Positions 25,464 to 35,527 of a stretch of 64,000 bases of DNA are shown here, piece by piece; position 1 is the first letter of the stretch, and every line of letters begins with the position of its first letter. The position numbers and the translations under genes are program-made. Source of the DNA: Hathewaya limosa. Its GTDB lineage: Bacteria; Bacillota; Clostridia; Clostridiales; Clostridiaceae. The stretch is taken from the NCBI RefSeq assembly GCF_030815255.1, contig NZ_JAUSWN010000007.1, positions 1 through 64,000 of the forward strand, given 5' to 3'. The notes beneath the pieces were generated by a model. The model was given only the letters and a program-made list of their open reading frames with translations, made no database searches and was not told the DNA's origin.

Positions 25464-27710
25464 TTACATACAATCGTGGAAAGTTCTACTAATTACTTCT
25501 AATTGTTGTTCATGAGTTAATCTAACAAAATGAACAGCATATCCAGAAACTCTAATAGTTAAAGTAGGGTATTTTTCAGGATTTTCCATAGCATCTAATA
25601 ATGTTTCTCTATTTAAAACATTAACATTTAAATGGAAAGCACTTTGAGAAAAATATCCATCTAATACTGAAACTAAATTATTTATTTTTGTTTCATCATC
25701 TTTGCCAAGAGATTCAGGTACTATAGAGAATGTATTAGATATACCATCTTGACAGAAGTTTCTGTAAGGTATTTTAGCAACTGAATTTAATGAAGCTAAA
25801 GCACCATTTTCATCTCTACCATGCATTGGATTAGCACCAGGCGCTAGTGGCTCACCGAATTTTCTTCCATCTGGAGTTGAACCTGTTTTTTTACCATATA
25901 CTACATTTGAAGTAATAGTAAGCGCTGATAAGGTATGTTCAGCATTTCTATAAGTTGGATGTTTTTTTAATTCATCAGAGAAATGTTGAACTAAATATAC
26001 AGCTAAATCATCAACTCTATCATCATCATTTCCGAATTTAGGGAAATCACCCTCTATTTCGAAATCAGTAGTTATTCCATCTTCATTTCTAATAGGTTTA
26101 ACTTTAGCATATTTAATAGCACTTAATGAATCAGCAGCTACAGATAATCCGGCAATACCAAATGCCATGAATCTTTTTATACTTGTGTCATGAAGAGCCA
26201 TTTGACCTGCTTCATAAGCATATTTATCATGCATGAAATGAATTGTATTCATAGTATTAACATAAAGTTCAGCCACATATGCAAGAACTTTTTTGTAATT
26301 TTCCATAACCTTATTATAGTCTAAAACATCATCTTCCATTTTTGAAATATTAGGTATTACCTCGATTAAATCACCATTTTTAGCTCTTTTAACTTCATCT
26401 ATACCACCATTAATAGCATACAATAATGATTTTGCAAGGTTTGCTCTAGCTCCGAAAAATTGCATTCTCTTTCCAAGTTCCATAGCAGATACACAACATG
26501 CAATACCGTAATCATCACCATAAATAGGTCTCATTATATCATCATTTTCATATTGAACTGCATCTGTTGTTATAGACATTTTCGCACAATATTTCTTGAA
26601 ATTTTCAGGTAATTTTTCTGACCAAAGAATAGTTATATTTGGTTCAGGAGAAGAACCTAAGTTATTTAATGAATGAAGGAATCTAAAAGAACTTTTAGTA
26701 ACCAATGGTTTACCATTTAAACTAACACCACCAACAGATTCAGTAATCCATGTTGGATCGCCTGCAAATAATTCATTATATTCAGGTGTTCTAAGGTGTC
26801 TCACAAGTCTTAATTTTATTACGAATTGATCAATAAGCTCTTGAGCTTCTTCTTCAGTTAGTATACCTGATCTTAGGTCTCTTTCTATAAAACAATCTAA
26901 GAAAGTAGTAGTTCTTCCTATAGAAGTAGCTGCACCATTATTTTCTTTAACAGCGGCTAAGTATCCTAAATATACAAATTGAACAGCTTCTCTTGCATTT
27001 TTAGCGGGTTCAGAAATATCTATACCATAAGATAAAGCCATTTCTTTAATATCATTCATAGCTCTTATTTGCTCAGATACTTCTTCTCTGCATCTTATTA
27101 ATTCATCAGTAGCAGGACCTTGAAAAGAATTTAAATCTTTTTTCTTTTGAGCTATTAAAAAGTTCATACCATATAAGGCTATTCTTCTATAATCACCTAT
27201 AATTCTTCCTCTACCGTATGCATCAGGAAGTCCTGTTAATAAACCAACATGTCTAGCCACTCTAGTTTCTTCAGTATAAGCATCAAAAACACCCTGATTA
27301 TGAGTTTTTCTAAATTTATTAAAATATTTTTCTATATCTTTATTAAGTTCATAACCATATGCTTTTAGAGATTGTTCTACCATTCTCATTCCACCATATG
27401 GATTTACTATTCTTTTTAATGGAGCATCTGTTTGAAGTCCTAAAATTACTTCGTTATCTTTGTCAATGTAGCCAGGTGAAAAATTATTTATACCAGAAAC
27501 TTCATTAGTTTCAATATCAATAACCCCTTTTTTTATCTCTTCAATAATTAAACTATGTGCTTTATCCCAAACTTTGGTTGTCTTTTCGGTAGGTTTAGAT
27601 AAGAAAGTATCATCACCTTCATAAAGAGTATAGTTTTTTTGAATGAAATCTCTAACATTGATTTCATCTTTCCAAAGTTGGCCTTTAAAATTTTCCCATT
27701 GTTTAAACAT
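25464..27710 (-). CDS. pflB: Formate C-acetyltransferase (pyruvate formate-lyase)
   Basis: Glycyl radical enzyme that splits pyruvate with CoA into acetyl-CoA and formate; in clostridia it mainly supplies one-carbon units. The active-site cysteine pair is in GIACCVSAMELGK, and the radical glycine is in RVSGYAVHF close to the C-terminus. With the start at MFKQWENF, seven bases after AGGAGG, it has 748 aa; the longer frame (six more residues) starts inside the ribosome binding site. First gene of pflB-pflA. Confidence 0.95.
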   Translation of the reverse strand: MFKQWENFKGQLWKDEINVRDFIQKNYTLYEGDDTFLSKPTEKTTKVWDKAHSLIIEEIKKGVIDIETNEVSGINNFSPGYIDKDNEVILGLQTDAPLKRIVNPYGGMRMVEQSLKAYGYELNKDIEKYFNKFRKTHNQGVFDAYTEETRVARHVGLLTGLPDAYGRGRIIGDYRRIALYGMNFLIAQKKKDLNSFQGPATDELIRCREEVSEQIRAMNDIKEMALSYGIDISEPAKNAREAVQFVYLGYLAAVKENNGAATSIGRTTTFLDCFIERDLRSGILTEEEAQELIDQFVIKLRLVRHLRTPEYNELFAGDPTWITESVGGVSLNGKPLVTKSSFRFLHSLNNLGSSPEPNITILWSEKLPENFKKYCAKMSITTDAVQYENDDIMRPIYGDDYGIACCVSAMELGKRMQFFGARANLAKSLLYAINGGIDEVKRAKNGDLIEVIPNISKMEDDVLDYNKVMENYKKVLAYVAELYVNTMNTIHFMHDKYAYEAGQMALHDTSIKRFMAFGIAGLSVAADSLSAIKYAKVKPIRNEDGITTDFEIEGDFPKFGNDDDRVDDLAVYLVQHFSDELKKHPTYRNAEHTLSALTITSNVVYGKKTGSTPDGRKFGEPLAPGANPMHGRDENGALASLNSVAKIPYRNFCQDGISNTFSIVPESLGKDDETKINNLVSVLDGYFSQSAFHLNVNVLNRETLLDAMENPEKYPTLTIRVSGYAVHFVRLTHEQQLEVISRTFHDCM

Positions 27711-28195
27711 TAACATTCCTCCTGACAAATAAATTTATGAAAATAATATACATATAAATTTAAGGTGTAAAATATATGTAAATGAATAATAAATATAAAA
27801 TGTTAATATAGAATAATTTGTTAAAAAAATATTAAATTTGAAAGCAAAAATTTTTTTGATTTATTTTTTATATAATTATTTTCACAAAAATATTATACAC
27901 TACTTTAAACAAATTGTTAATAAGTAATTAAAATTTATACTAAAGATACAAAAAATTAAAATGATTTGAAAAAGTTACAGAAAGTTTATGGTATTTATAT
28001 TAAAACTTATAATCGTGTTGATAAAAATATTGTTAATAAAATAACACTCAAAATCAATGTAATATGATCTAGTAACATCAATAAATATAATACAATAGTA
28101 TATTATTTTGAATATGCAAAAAATAACTGCTATTTTAAAAAATTTGAGGTATAATAAAAAAGATAATGAAATTTTACAAGGAGGGAGAAAAACAA
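27711..28195. promoter_or_regulatory. Divergent intergenic region, pflB and unknown gene; possible Rex site
   Basis: This 485-base AT-rich gap drives pflB leftwards and the 28196 gene rightwards. A Rex-like sequence, TTGTTAA-TAAA-ATAACAC (28030-28047), matches 12 of 14 fixed positions of TTGTTAAnnnnTTAACAA. TATAAT at 28150-28155 fits a promoter for the rightward gene. In DNA this AT-rich the Rex match could be chance. Confidence 0.35.
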
Positions 28196-29053
28196 TTGAA
28201 AAAACCAGATATTTTTAGTAAAGATTATGAAAAAAAGATGCAACAATTTAAAAGAAGAAAAATAATATATAGTGTATTGGTCATAATTTTAGTGTTTTTA
28301 ATTGTAATGTCTTTCTTTGATAATTCATATATAGGGAGATATGTGAAAATTGGAATTAATAAAACTAAAAATTTATTTATATCTTCTAATAATGATAATA
28401 ATAAGGAAGAAAAATTACAAAGTAAAATAGAAGTAAAAGAAAAAACAACTGAAGAAAAATTAAAAGAAGAAAAAGAAAGTAATAAATTAGAGAAAGAAAT
28501 AAAGAAAAAAGAAGAAAATCAAATTGAAAAATTTAACATACAATTAAAACCACAGGTTGAAATATCAGGAGAAATACAAAAAGAAGATAATAAAAATAAG
28601 TTTATTAAAAGTTTAAATATAAAAGAAGGAATGAGTTATGAATTAGTAGAAGATAAAAAGAGTGCACTAATTTTCATTCCTAAGACTAGTGAAATGTTTT
28701 TAATTAATGTAAAAAAAGAAGTAGAAGATATATCTAACAATATATTTTATACTAAAAATAAAATGAAAATAGAAAGAAAGGTTAAACTTTCACAAGATCA
28801 AAGTTTTATTTGGACAGAAAAACCTCAGTTATATAAAAATAAAGTTTTTTATTTGAGTAAGTTACCTAATCTAAATAATAATAATAAATATTTTGTATGG
28901 ATATATGATATAAAAAGCAAACAACATAAATGTATATATGATAATAGAATAAGAGGAAATGGTGTTGAATTTGGAGAAAAAACAAGTAAAGGAATCCAAG
29001 TGATATTAGATGGAAAATTATATTATTTAAATGAAGAGGGAAGAGTAATTTAA
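28196..29053 (+). CDS. Single-pass membrane protein of unknown function with a Lys/Glu-rich linker
   Basis: I do not recognise this gene. With a TTG start 11 bases after AAGGAGG it encodes 285 aa; a longer frame begins before the ribosome binding site and was rejected. It has a short basic cytoplasmic N-terminus, one transmembrane helix (about residues 23-42, IIYSVLVIILVFLIVMSFF), a long charged Lys/Glu stretch (about 70-115), probably coiled or extended, and an outside C-terminal part (about 120-285) of alternating strands ending in KLYYLNEEGR. The end of the protein recalls short beta-propeller or SH3-like repeats but no family can be named. Confidence 0.7.
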   Translation: MKKPDIFSKDYEKKMQQFKRRKIIYSVLVIILVFLIVMSFFDNSYIGRYVKIGINKTKNLFISSNNDNNKEEKLQSKIEVKEKTTEEKLKEEKESNKLEKEIKKKEENQIEKFNIQLKPQVEISGEIQKEDNKNKFIKSLNIKEGMSYELVEDKKSALIFIPKTSEMFLINVKKEVEDISNNIFYTKNKMKIERKVKLSQDQSFIWTEKPQLYKNKVFYLSKLPNLNNNNKYFVWIYDIKSKQHKCIYDNRIRGNGVEFGEKTSKGIQVILDGKLYYLNEEGRVI

Positions 29054-29111
29054 AAATTTACTTTATAGTAATTTAAAAGGCTTTTAGTATTATCGATAAA
29101 AGGAGAATTTT

Positions 29112-29891
29112 ATGAAGGTAGGGGTATCATCTGCATGTTTTTATCCAGTAGTAAACACAGAAGATAGTATTGAACTTATGAAAAAGTTGGGGTTTGAGTT
29201 TGGTGAACTTTTTATTAATGCTCCATCAGAATATGAAGATGACTTTTTACAAATATTAAAAGAAGAAAAAGAAAAATATAATTTTGATATAGTATCATTA
29301 CATGCCTTTTCTACGTTTTTTGAAATTTATCTTTTTGATTTACATGAAAAAAGAAGAAAAGATATGATGAAATATTTTAAAACTCATTGCAAGTTTGCTA
29401 AAACATTAGGCGCCCAATATTATACTTTTCATGGTGTGAGATGCGAAAAATTAACAAATCAAAGATTAAAGTTTTTAAAAGAAATATATGAAGAGTTAGC
29501 GTATATAGCTTTGGAGAATGGAGTAAAACTAGCACAAGAAAATGTATGTTGGTGCCAAAGTAAAGAAATAGATTTTCTATCTTTTTTAAAAGAAGAAATA
29601 AAATCACCTATATATTTTACTTTAGATTTAAAACAAGCTTATAGGGCAAAAATTTCATTGAATCAATATCTTAAAGTAATGGGGGATAGACTTGTAAATA
29701 TTCATATAAATGACTATAAAGAAGATGAAACATGTTTATTGCCAGGTAACGGAAATGTTGATTATAAAAAATTATTCAAAAGTTTACAAAAACAAGGATA
29801 TTGTGGAAGGACTATTATAGAGGTATATGGAAATAATTATAAGACATATAATGAACTTTCACAGGCTAAGAAGTTCTTAGAAAAAATTTAA
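29112..29891 (+). CDS. Sugar phosphate isomerase/epimerase-like TIM-barrel protein
   Basis: A 259-aa protein of the xylose isomerase-like/AP endonuclease 2 superfamily. Metal-site residues typical of the barrel are visible: Glu in FGELFIN, His in SLHAFST, TFHGVR, Glu in LAQENVCW, FTLDLKQAY, NIHINDYKED and TIIEVYG. The substrate is unknown; relatives act on sugars, inositols or DNA. The start follows AAAGGAG. It lies 59 bases after the membrane-protein gene and may be co-transcribed with it. Confidence 0.85.
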   Translation: MKVGVSSACFYPVVNTEDSIELMKKLGFEFGELFINAPSEYEDDFLQILKEEKEKYNFDIVSLHAFSTFFEIYLFDLHEKRRKDMMKYFKTHCKFAKTLGAQYYTFHGVRCEKLTNQRLKFLKEIYEELAYIALENGVKLAQENVCWCQSKEIDFLSFLKEEIKSPIYFTLDLKQAYRAKISLNQYLKVMGDRLVNIHINDYKEDETCLLPGNGNVDYKKLFKSLQKQGYCGRTIIEVYGNNYKTYNELSQAKKFLEKI

Positions 29892-29956
29892 TATGTTCTA
29901 AAATATCACTAATTATAATATTTTATTACAAAATTTATATTTTTAAACTTTTTCAA

Positions 29957-29986
29957 TTGTAAATTGTTGAAAAGTTAGTATATAAT
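29957..29986 (+). promoter_or_regulatory. Promoter of tig
   Basis: TTGTAA (29957-29962), an 18-base spacer and TATAAT (29981-29986). The 160-base leader that follows can fold, with GGGTTATTAT (about 30045) facing ATAATAACCT (about 30096) around the palindrome TTATACC/GGTATAA. I see no heat-shock operator such as CIRCE. Confidence 0.6.
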
Positions 29987-30146
29987 GAATTAAGTATATA
30001 TAGTTAAGCATATATAATAAAATAGTGTATTTGTATATCTTAATAGGGTTATTATCCAAAAGGCTTATAAGGTTGTATGAATTTTATACCTATGGTATAA
30101 TAACCTAGTTAGAATATGGATTCAGATCTAATAGGAGGAATAAAGG

Positions 30147-31439
30147 ATGAACGTTAAAGTTGAACAAAAAGAGAAAAATATTATAGAACTTGAAATTACA
30201 GTAGAAGCAGAAAAATTTAATGAAGGTTTAAAGAAAGCTTATGCTAAAAATGCAAAGAAATTTAATATACCAGGATTTAGAAAAGGAAAAGCTCCTATAC
30301 ATATAATTAAGAAATTTTATGGTGAAGGAGTATTCTTTGAAGATGCTATAAATTATTGCTGTGATGCAACTTACCCACAAGCAATTAGTGAAAACAACAT
30401 AAAACCAGTTGATTATCCAAAAATCGATATCGTTCAAATAGGTGAAGGAAAAGAATTTATCTATAAGGCAGAGGTTACAGTTTATCCAGAAGTTGAATTA
30501 GGAAAATATAAAGGTGTAGAAGCTAAAAAAGTTTCTTATGAAGTAACAGAAGAAGAAATAGACTCTAGATTAAAAGCAACTCAAGAAAGAAATGCTAGAG
30601 TTGAAGAAAAGAAAGATGGAGCTGTTGAAAAAGGTGATATAGCTGTAATCGATTTTAAAGGATTTATAGATGGTGTTGCTTTTGAAGGTGGAGAAGGTAC
30701 TGATTTTGAATTAGAAATTGGTTCAGGAACATTTATTGATAACTTTGAAGATCAATTAGTTGGTTTAAAAGTTGGAGAAAAGAAAGATGTAAATGTTACT
30801 TTCCCAGAGGAATATGGCAGAGAAGAATTAAATGGTAAAGCTGCTAAATTTGAAGTAACTGTTAAAAATCTTAAATTCAAAGAATTACCAGAGCTTAATG
30901 ATGAATTTGCAAAAGAAGTTTCAGAATTCGAAACTTTAAAAGCATATAAAGAAGATTTAAAGAAACAAATGGAAGAAGCAAATGCACAAAGAGCAGAAAG
31001 AGAATTCGAAGAAGCTATAATAGCTAAAGTTTGTGAAGATGCAAAAATTGATATCCCAGAAGTTATGGTAGAAAAAGAAATCAACATGATGTTAAGAGAT
31101 CTTGAAATGAGATTAAAATATCAAGGATTAGATTTAGAATCTTATTATAAATACACAAACAATACAGAAGAAACTGTAAAAGAGTATATGAAAGAGAATG
31201 CTGAAAAGAGAGTAAAAACAGATCTTGTAATAAGTAAAATTGCTGAAGTTGAGAAAGTTGAAGCAACTGAAGAAGAAGTAAAAACAAAAGCAATGGAAAT
31301 GGCTAAACAATATGGAGATAAAGATATTGAAAAAACAGCTGAAAAAATTGCTCAATCTCAAGGTGCTTATTTAAAAATAGATATAGTTAACCAAAAAGTT
31401 ATAGATATGTTAGTTAAAGAAAGCAAAACTATAGCATAG
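30147..31439 (+). CDS. tig: Trigger factor, ribosome-associated chaperone/prolyl isomerase
   Basis: Holds and folds nascent chains at the ribosome exit tunnel. At 430 aa it is full length: ribosome-binding domain (1-115) with the signature GFRKGKAP (43-50), FKBP-type PPIase domain (about 150-245, VIDFKGFIDG, FELEIGSGTFI), and a long helical C-terminal domain. AGGAGG precedes the ATG. First gene of the proteolysis cluster; a terminator separates it from clpP, so the two are probably separate transcripts. Confidence 0.97.
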   Translation: MNVKVEQKEKNIIELEITVEAEKFNEGLKKAYAKNAKKFNIPGFRKGKAPIHIIKKFYGEGVFFEDAINYCCDATYPQAISENNIKPVDYPKIDIVQIGEGKEFIYKAEVTVYPEVELGKYKGVEAKKVSYEVTEEEIDSRLKATQERNARVEEKKDGAVEKGDIAVIDFKGFIDGVAFEGGEGTDFELEIGSGTFIDNFEDQLVGLKVGEKKDVNVTFPEEYGREELNGKAAKFEVTVKNLKFKELPELNDEFAKEVSEFETLKAYKEDLKKQMEEANAQRAEREFEEAIIAKVCEDAKIDIPEVMVEKEINMMLRDLEMRLKYQGLDLESYYKYTNNTEETVKEYMKENAEKRVKTDLVISKIAEVEKVEATEEEVKTKAMEMAKQYGDKDIEKTAEKIAQSQGAYLKIDIVNQKVIDMLVKESKTIA

Positions 31440-31460
31440 TATATAATATAGATTAATTTT

Positions 31461-31496
31461 AAAAGTTGCCAGAGGAATTTGGCAACTTTTAAAAAA
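31461..31496 (+). terminator. Terminator after tig
   Basis: AAAAGTTGCC (31461-31470) pairs with GGCAACTTTT (31481-31490), extended by one A-T pair, around an eight-base loop; the T run is short (four Ts). Confidence 0.75.
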
Positions 31497-31603
31497 CCTA
31501 AAAAAATTTTAAAAAATTAGTAATTTTATAATAAAATTCTAACTTTTGGTCAATAATTTAATTATTAACCTAATATGTAATTAAATTAAAGGAGGGGAAT
31601 AAA

Positions 31604-32188
31604 TTGAGTTTAGTCCCAATGGTAGTAGAACAAACAAACAGAGGAGAAAGATCTTACGATATTTACTCTAGACTTTTAAAAGATAGAATAATATTCTTAG
31701 GAGAGGAAGTTAATGATGTCTCCGCTAATTTAATAGTTGCTCAATTATTATTCTTAGAATCAGAAGACCCAGATAAGGATATTTATTTATACATAAATAG
31801 TCCTGGTGGTTCAATTACTGCTGGTATGGCTATTTATGATACAATGCAATATATTAAACCAGATGTTTCAACTATATGTATAGGTATGGCAGCTTCAATG
31901 GGTGCATTTTTACTAACAGCTGGTGCTAAAGGTAAAAGATTTGCACTTCCAAATAGTGAAATAATGATTCATCAACCTTTAGGAGGATTCCAAGGTCAAG
32001 CAACAGATATAGATATTCATGCTAAGAGAATATTAAGAATAAAAGATCAGTTAAATGAAATTTTAAGTGAGAGATCTGGTCAGCCATTAGAAAAAATTAA
32101 GGCAGACGTAGAAAGAGATAATTTCATGAGTGCAGAGGAAGCAAAAAACTATGGTTTAATAGATGATGTTATATTAAAAAAGAAATAA
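31604..32188 (+). CDS. clpP: ATP-dependent Clp protease proteolytic subunit
   Basis: Serine protease barrel working with ClpX. The 194-aa protein has the triad Ser98 (GMAASMGAF), His123 (MIHQPLGG) and Asp172, at the canonical positions. The start is a TTG nine bases after GGAGGGG. The cleavable propeptide is short. clpX follows after 18 bases. No full CtsR heptad pair (GGTCAAA repeats) is visible upstream; only a single GGTCAAT at 31547 resembles a half-site. Confidence 0.97.
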   Translation: MSLVPMVVEQTNRGERSYDIYSRLLKDRIIFLGEEVNDVSANLIVAQLLFLESEDPDKDIYLYINSPGGSITAGMAIYDTMQYIKPDVSTICIGMAASMGAFLLTAGAKGKRFALPNSEIMIHQPLGGFQGQATDIDIHAKRILRIKDQLNEILSERSGQPLEKIKADVERDNFMSAEEAKNYGLIDDVILKKK

Positions 32189-32206
32189 GCCTAGCGAGGT
32201 GTTGAA

Positions 32207-33499
32207 ATGCCAAAATTTGATGATAAGAAACAACTAAAATGTTCTTTTTGTGGTAAAAATCAAGAACAAGTAAAAAGATTGATAGCAGGACCAGGTGTAT
32301 ATATTTGTGATGAGTGTATAGAACTATGCTCAGAAATAATAGCAGATGAATTAGATGAAGATGTAGAAATAGATCTTAAAAATTTACCAAAACCTATAGA
32401 AATAAAAGAATATTTAGATCAATATGTAGTAGGACAAGAAACAGCAAAAAAATCTTTAGCTGTAGCAGTATATAATCATTATAAGAGAATTAATTCAAAT
32501 GTAAACGTAGAAGATGTAGAACTGCAAAAAAGTAATATTTTATTATTAGGTCCTACTGGTTCAGGAAAAACATTACTTGCTCAAACTCTTGCTAAGGTTT
32601 TAAATGTTCCATTTGCAATTGCAGATGCTACCACTTTAACTGAAGCGGGATATGTAGGAGAAGATGTAGAAAATATATTATTAAAATTAATCCAAAATGC
32701 TGATTATGATATTGAAAGAGCTGAAAAAGGAATAATATATATTGATGAAATTGATAAAATAGCTAGAAAATCTGAAAATCCATCTATTACAAGAGATGTG
32801 TCTGGAGAAGGAGTTCAACAAGCATTATTAAAGATTTTAGAAGGTACTGTAGCTTCAGTGCCACCTCAAGGGGGAAGAAAACATCCACATCAAGAATTTA
32901 TGCAAATAAATACTTCTAATATATTATTTATTTGTGGTGGTGCCTTTGATGGTATAGATAAAATAATAGAGAAAAGAACTATAAAATCCTCTATAGGATT
33001 TGGTTCAGAGGTTCTTTCAAAACAAACAAAAGATATTGGTGAATATTTAAAACAAATAATGCCAGGAGACCTTTTGAAATTTGGGTTAATACCAGAATTT
33101 GTAGGTAGATTGCCTATAATAGTTACTTTAGAATCTTTAAAAGAGGAATCACTTGTTAGAATTTTAAGAGAACCAAAAAATTCATTAGTAAAACAATATA
33201 CAAAATTGTTTGAAATGGATGATGTAGAGTTAGAATTTGATGAGACAGCTCTAAAAGCTATTGCAAAAGAAGCTATAGATAGAAATACTGGAGCTAGAGG
33301 ACTTAGAGCTATTATAGAAGAAACTATGAAGGAAATAATGTTTGATATTCCATCAGATGAACGTATCGAAAAAGTTATAATAGAAGAGGATACTATAAAT
33401 ACGAAGAATCCAAAACTTATTATGGCAGAAAGCGGTGTAAGAACTCCATTAAAAAAAGTTAAAAAGAAAAAACAATTAGAAGGACCAGAAACGGCTTAG
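32207..33499 (+). CDS. clpX: ATP-dependent Clp protease ATP-binding subunit ClpX
   Basis: AAA+ unfoldase that feeds ClpP. The 430-aa protein has the N-terminal zinc domain (Cys12, Cys15, Cys34, Cys37), Walker A GPTGSGKT (115-122), Walker B IIYIDEIDKI, the ClpP-contacting IGF loop (SSIGFGSEV) and sensor 2 in RNTGARGLRA. Starts after GCGAGGTG. Co-transcribed with clpP; a terminator follows. Confidence 0.97.
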   Translation: MPKFDDKKQLKCSFCGKNQEQVKRLIAGPGVYICDECIELCSEIIADELDEDVEIDLKNLPKPIEIKEYLDQYVVGQETAKKSLAVAVYNHYKRINSNVNVEDVELQKSNILLLGPTGSGKTLLAQTLAKVLNVPFAIADATTLTEAGYVGEDVENILLKLIQNADYDIERAEKGIIYIDEIDKIARKSENPSITRDVSGEGVQQALLKILEGTVASVPPQGGRKHPHQEFMQINTSNILFICGGAFDGIDKIIEKRTIKSSIGFGSEVLSKQTKDIGEYLKQIMPGDLLKFGLIPEFVGRLPIIVTLESLKEESLVRILREPKNSLVKQYTKLFEMDDVELEFDETALKAIAKEAIDRNTGARGLRAIIEETMKEIMFDIPSDERIEKVIIEEDTINTKNPKLIMAESGVRTPLKKVKKKKQLEGPETA

Positions 33500-33513
33500 A
33501 ATAGATTTTTATG

Positions 33514-33541
33514 AGTGAGGTATTTTTACCTCACTTTTTTT
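33514..33541 (+). terminator. Terminator of clpP-clpX
   Basis: AGTGAGGTA (33514-33522) pairs with TACCTCACT (33527-33535) around TTTT, followed by a seven-T run. Confidence 0.88.
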
Positions 33542-33600
33542 ATATATTTTTATAAAGGTCCACATATTAATTAAGTAGTTTTGTTTATACCCTTTAAAGT

Positions 33601-33628
33601 TTGTCAATAATAGAAAATAACATATAAA
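33601..33628 (+). promoter_or_regulatory. Promoter of lonB
   Basis: TTGTCA (33601-33606), a 16-base spacer and TATAAA (33623-33628), 18 bases before the start codon's ribosome binding region. Confidence 0.45.
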
Positions 33629-33646
33629 ATTATAAAGGGTGATAAC

Positions 33647-35353
33647 ATGCAAACAAATGTTTTGATATTAATAGAATTATTTGTTACTATGATTATAGGA
33701 ATATATTTTTTTTCAGCGTTAAAAAATCAACAACTTTCTAAGTTTAGTAGTGTAAAAGAAGGGAAAAAAGAAATGGATAAGTTAAAGGAAATGAGAAATG
33801 TTTCCTTAACTCAACCATTGTCAGAAAAAAGTAGACCAACTAAATTTGAAGAAATAATAGGTCAGGAAGAAGGTATAAAAGTTTTAAAAGCGGCTTTGTG
33901 TAGTTCAAATCCTCAGCACGTTTTAATATATGGACCACCCGGAGTGGGAAAAACAGCTGCAGCAAGATTGGTTTTAGAGTATACAAAATCAATAAAAAAC
34001 TCTCCTTTTAGAAGCAATGCTAAATTCATAGAAGTAGATAGTACAACTATAAGGTTTGATGAAAGAGGTATAGCAGATCCTTTAATTGGTTCAGTACATG
34101 ATCCTATATATCAAGGTTCAGGGGCATATGGAAATTTGGGAGTGCCACAACCTAAGATAGGTGCAGTTACAAGAGCTCATGGAGGTATCTTATTTTTAGA
34201 CGAAATAGGAGAATTACATCCAGTCGAACTTAACAGGCTTTTAAAAGTAATGGAAGATAGAAAGGTTTTCTTAGAAAGTTCTTATTATAATTCGGAAGAT
34301 TCTAATATACCACAGTATATAAAAGAAATTTTTGAAAATGGACTTCCAGCAGATTTCAGGTTGGTAGGGGCTACTACTAGAAGTCCAGAAGAAATTAATC
34401 CAGCTATAAGATCAAGATGTGTAGAGATATTTTTTAAACCACTTATGGAGAATGATGTTAAACTTATAGCCCAAAATGTTCTTGAGAAGATTAATATGAA
34501 AATTGATGAAAGTGCACTGAAACTAGTAGGAGAATATTGTAATAATGGAAGAGAGACTGTAAATCTAGTACAATTATCATCTGGTTTAGCAAATGAACAA
34601 AATAAGGATAGAATAACAAAAGAGCAAATAGAGTGGGTAATAAATAATGGACAATATGTTAAAAGACCTGAAAAGAAAATCTTAGATATACCTAAAGTTG
34701 GATATGTAAATGGATTAGGGGTATATGGGTCTAATATAGGGGCATTGATGGATATAGAAGCCACAGCAATCAAGGCTAAAGTTGGTAAAGGAAATATAAA
34801 TGTAACAGGTGTGGTGGAAGAAGAAGAAATTTCAACATCAAATAGTAAGCTTATTAGAAAAAGTAATGCAAAATGTTCTGTAGAAAATGTAGTTACAGCA
34901 CTTAAAAATCTGGTTGGTGTAAATATAAAAGATTATGATATACATGTTAATTTTCCAGGAGGCATGCCAGTAGATGGACCTTCAGCAGGTATAAGTATTG
35001 CAACAGCTATATATAGTGCTATAACAGATAAAGTAGTAGATAATAAATTAGCTATGACAGGAGAAGTATCAATTTTAGGAGATGTTAAACCAGTAGGTGG
35101 AGTCAAAGAAAAAATAGAAGCTGCCCAAAAAGGAGGGGCTACTAGAGTTTTAATACCTATAGACAACTTTATGGAGGCTTATAAAGAAATGGATATAGAA
35201 GTTATACCAGTTAAAAGATTAAAACAGGTTTTAGATTTTGCTATAATGGATTATGGCAGTAAAAATAATATAGAAACTGCAGAAGGCATTATAGAGAAAG
35301 AAAAGGATTACGAAATTATATCTGCTAAATCTAGGGGAAAAGATAGAATATAG
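33647..35353 (+). CDS. lonB: ATP-dependent protease LonB
   Basis: Membrane-anchored Lon-type protease; in Bacillus the orthologue acts during sporulation. The 568-aa protein has an N-terminal transmembrane helix (about 5-23), AAA+ domain with Walker A GPPGVGKTAA and Walker B LFLDEIGEL, and an S16 domain with Ser446 (DGPSAG) and Lys489 (GGVKEK), spaced by 43. No LON substrate-binding domain. AAAGGGTG precedes the ATG. It lies between clpX and lonA as in other Firmicutes. Confidence 0.94.
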   Translation: MQTNVLILIELFVTMIIGIYFFSALKNQQLSKFSSVKEGKKEMDKLKEMRNVSLTQPLSEKSRPTKFEEIIGQEEGIKVLKAALCSSNPQHVLIYGPPGVGKTAAARLVLEYTKSIKNSPFRSNAKFIEVDSTTIRFDERGIADPLIGSVHDPIYQGSGAYGNLGVPQPKIGAVTRAHGGILFLDEIGELHPVELNRLLKVMEDRKVFLESSYYNSEDSNIPQYIKEIFENGLPADFRLVGATTRSPEEINPAIRSRCVEIFFKPLMENDVKLIAQNVLEKINMKIDESALKLVGEYCNNGRETVNLVQLSSGLANEQNKDRITKEQIEWVINNGQYVKRPEKKILDIPKVGYVNGLGVYGSNIGALMDIEATAIKAKVGKGNINVTGVVEEEEISTSNSKLIRKSNAKCSVENVVTALKNLVGVNIKDYDIHVNFPGGMPVDGPSAGISIATAIYSAITDKVVDNKLAMTGEVSILGDVKPVGGVKEKIEAAQKGGATRVLIPIDNFMEAYKEMDIEVIPVKRLKQVLDFAIMDYGSKNNIETAEGIIEKEKDYEIISAKSRGKDRI

Positions 35354-35381
35354 TTACTTTATCATATATATATAAAGTTAA

Positions 35382-35410
35382 TTGAAAAAAATATTTTTTA
35401 TAGGTATAAT
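35382..35410 (+). promoter_or_regulatory. Sigma-A promoter of lonA
   Basis: TTGAAA (35382-35387), a 17-base spacer and TATAAT (35405-35410); leader of about 110 bases before the TTG start. Confidence 0.75.
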
Positions 35411-35527
35411 ATATTAGGCGTAGTATTTAGTTGTTGAGACAATGTATGAAAAAGATTTAAATATACTCTTCAATATAGATAAATAGTTTAGTTAATATAA
35501 ATTAACTTAAAGTTAGGGGGAAGAGAA

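Noticed and set aside
31497..31603. CtsR operator upstream of clpP
   Set aside because: Only one GGTCAA-type half-site is present; the tandem heptads needed for CtsR are missing.
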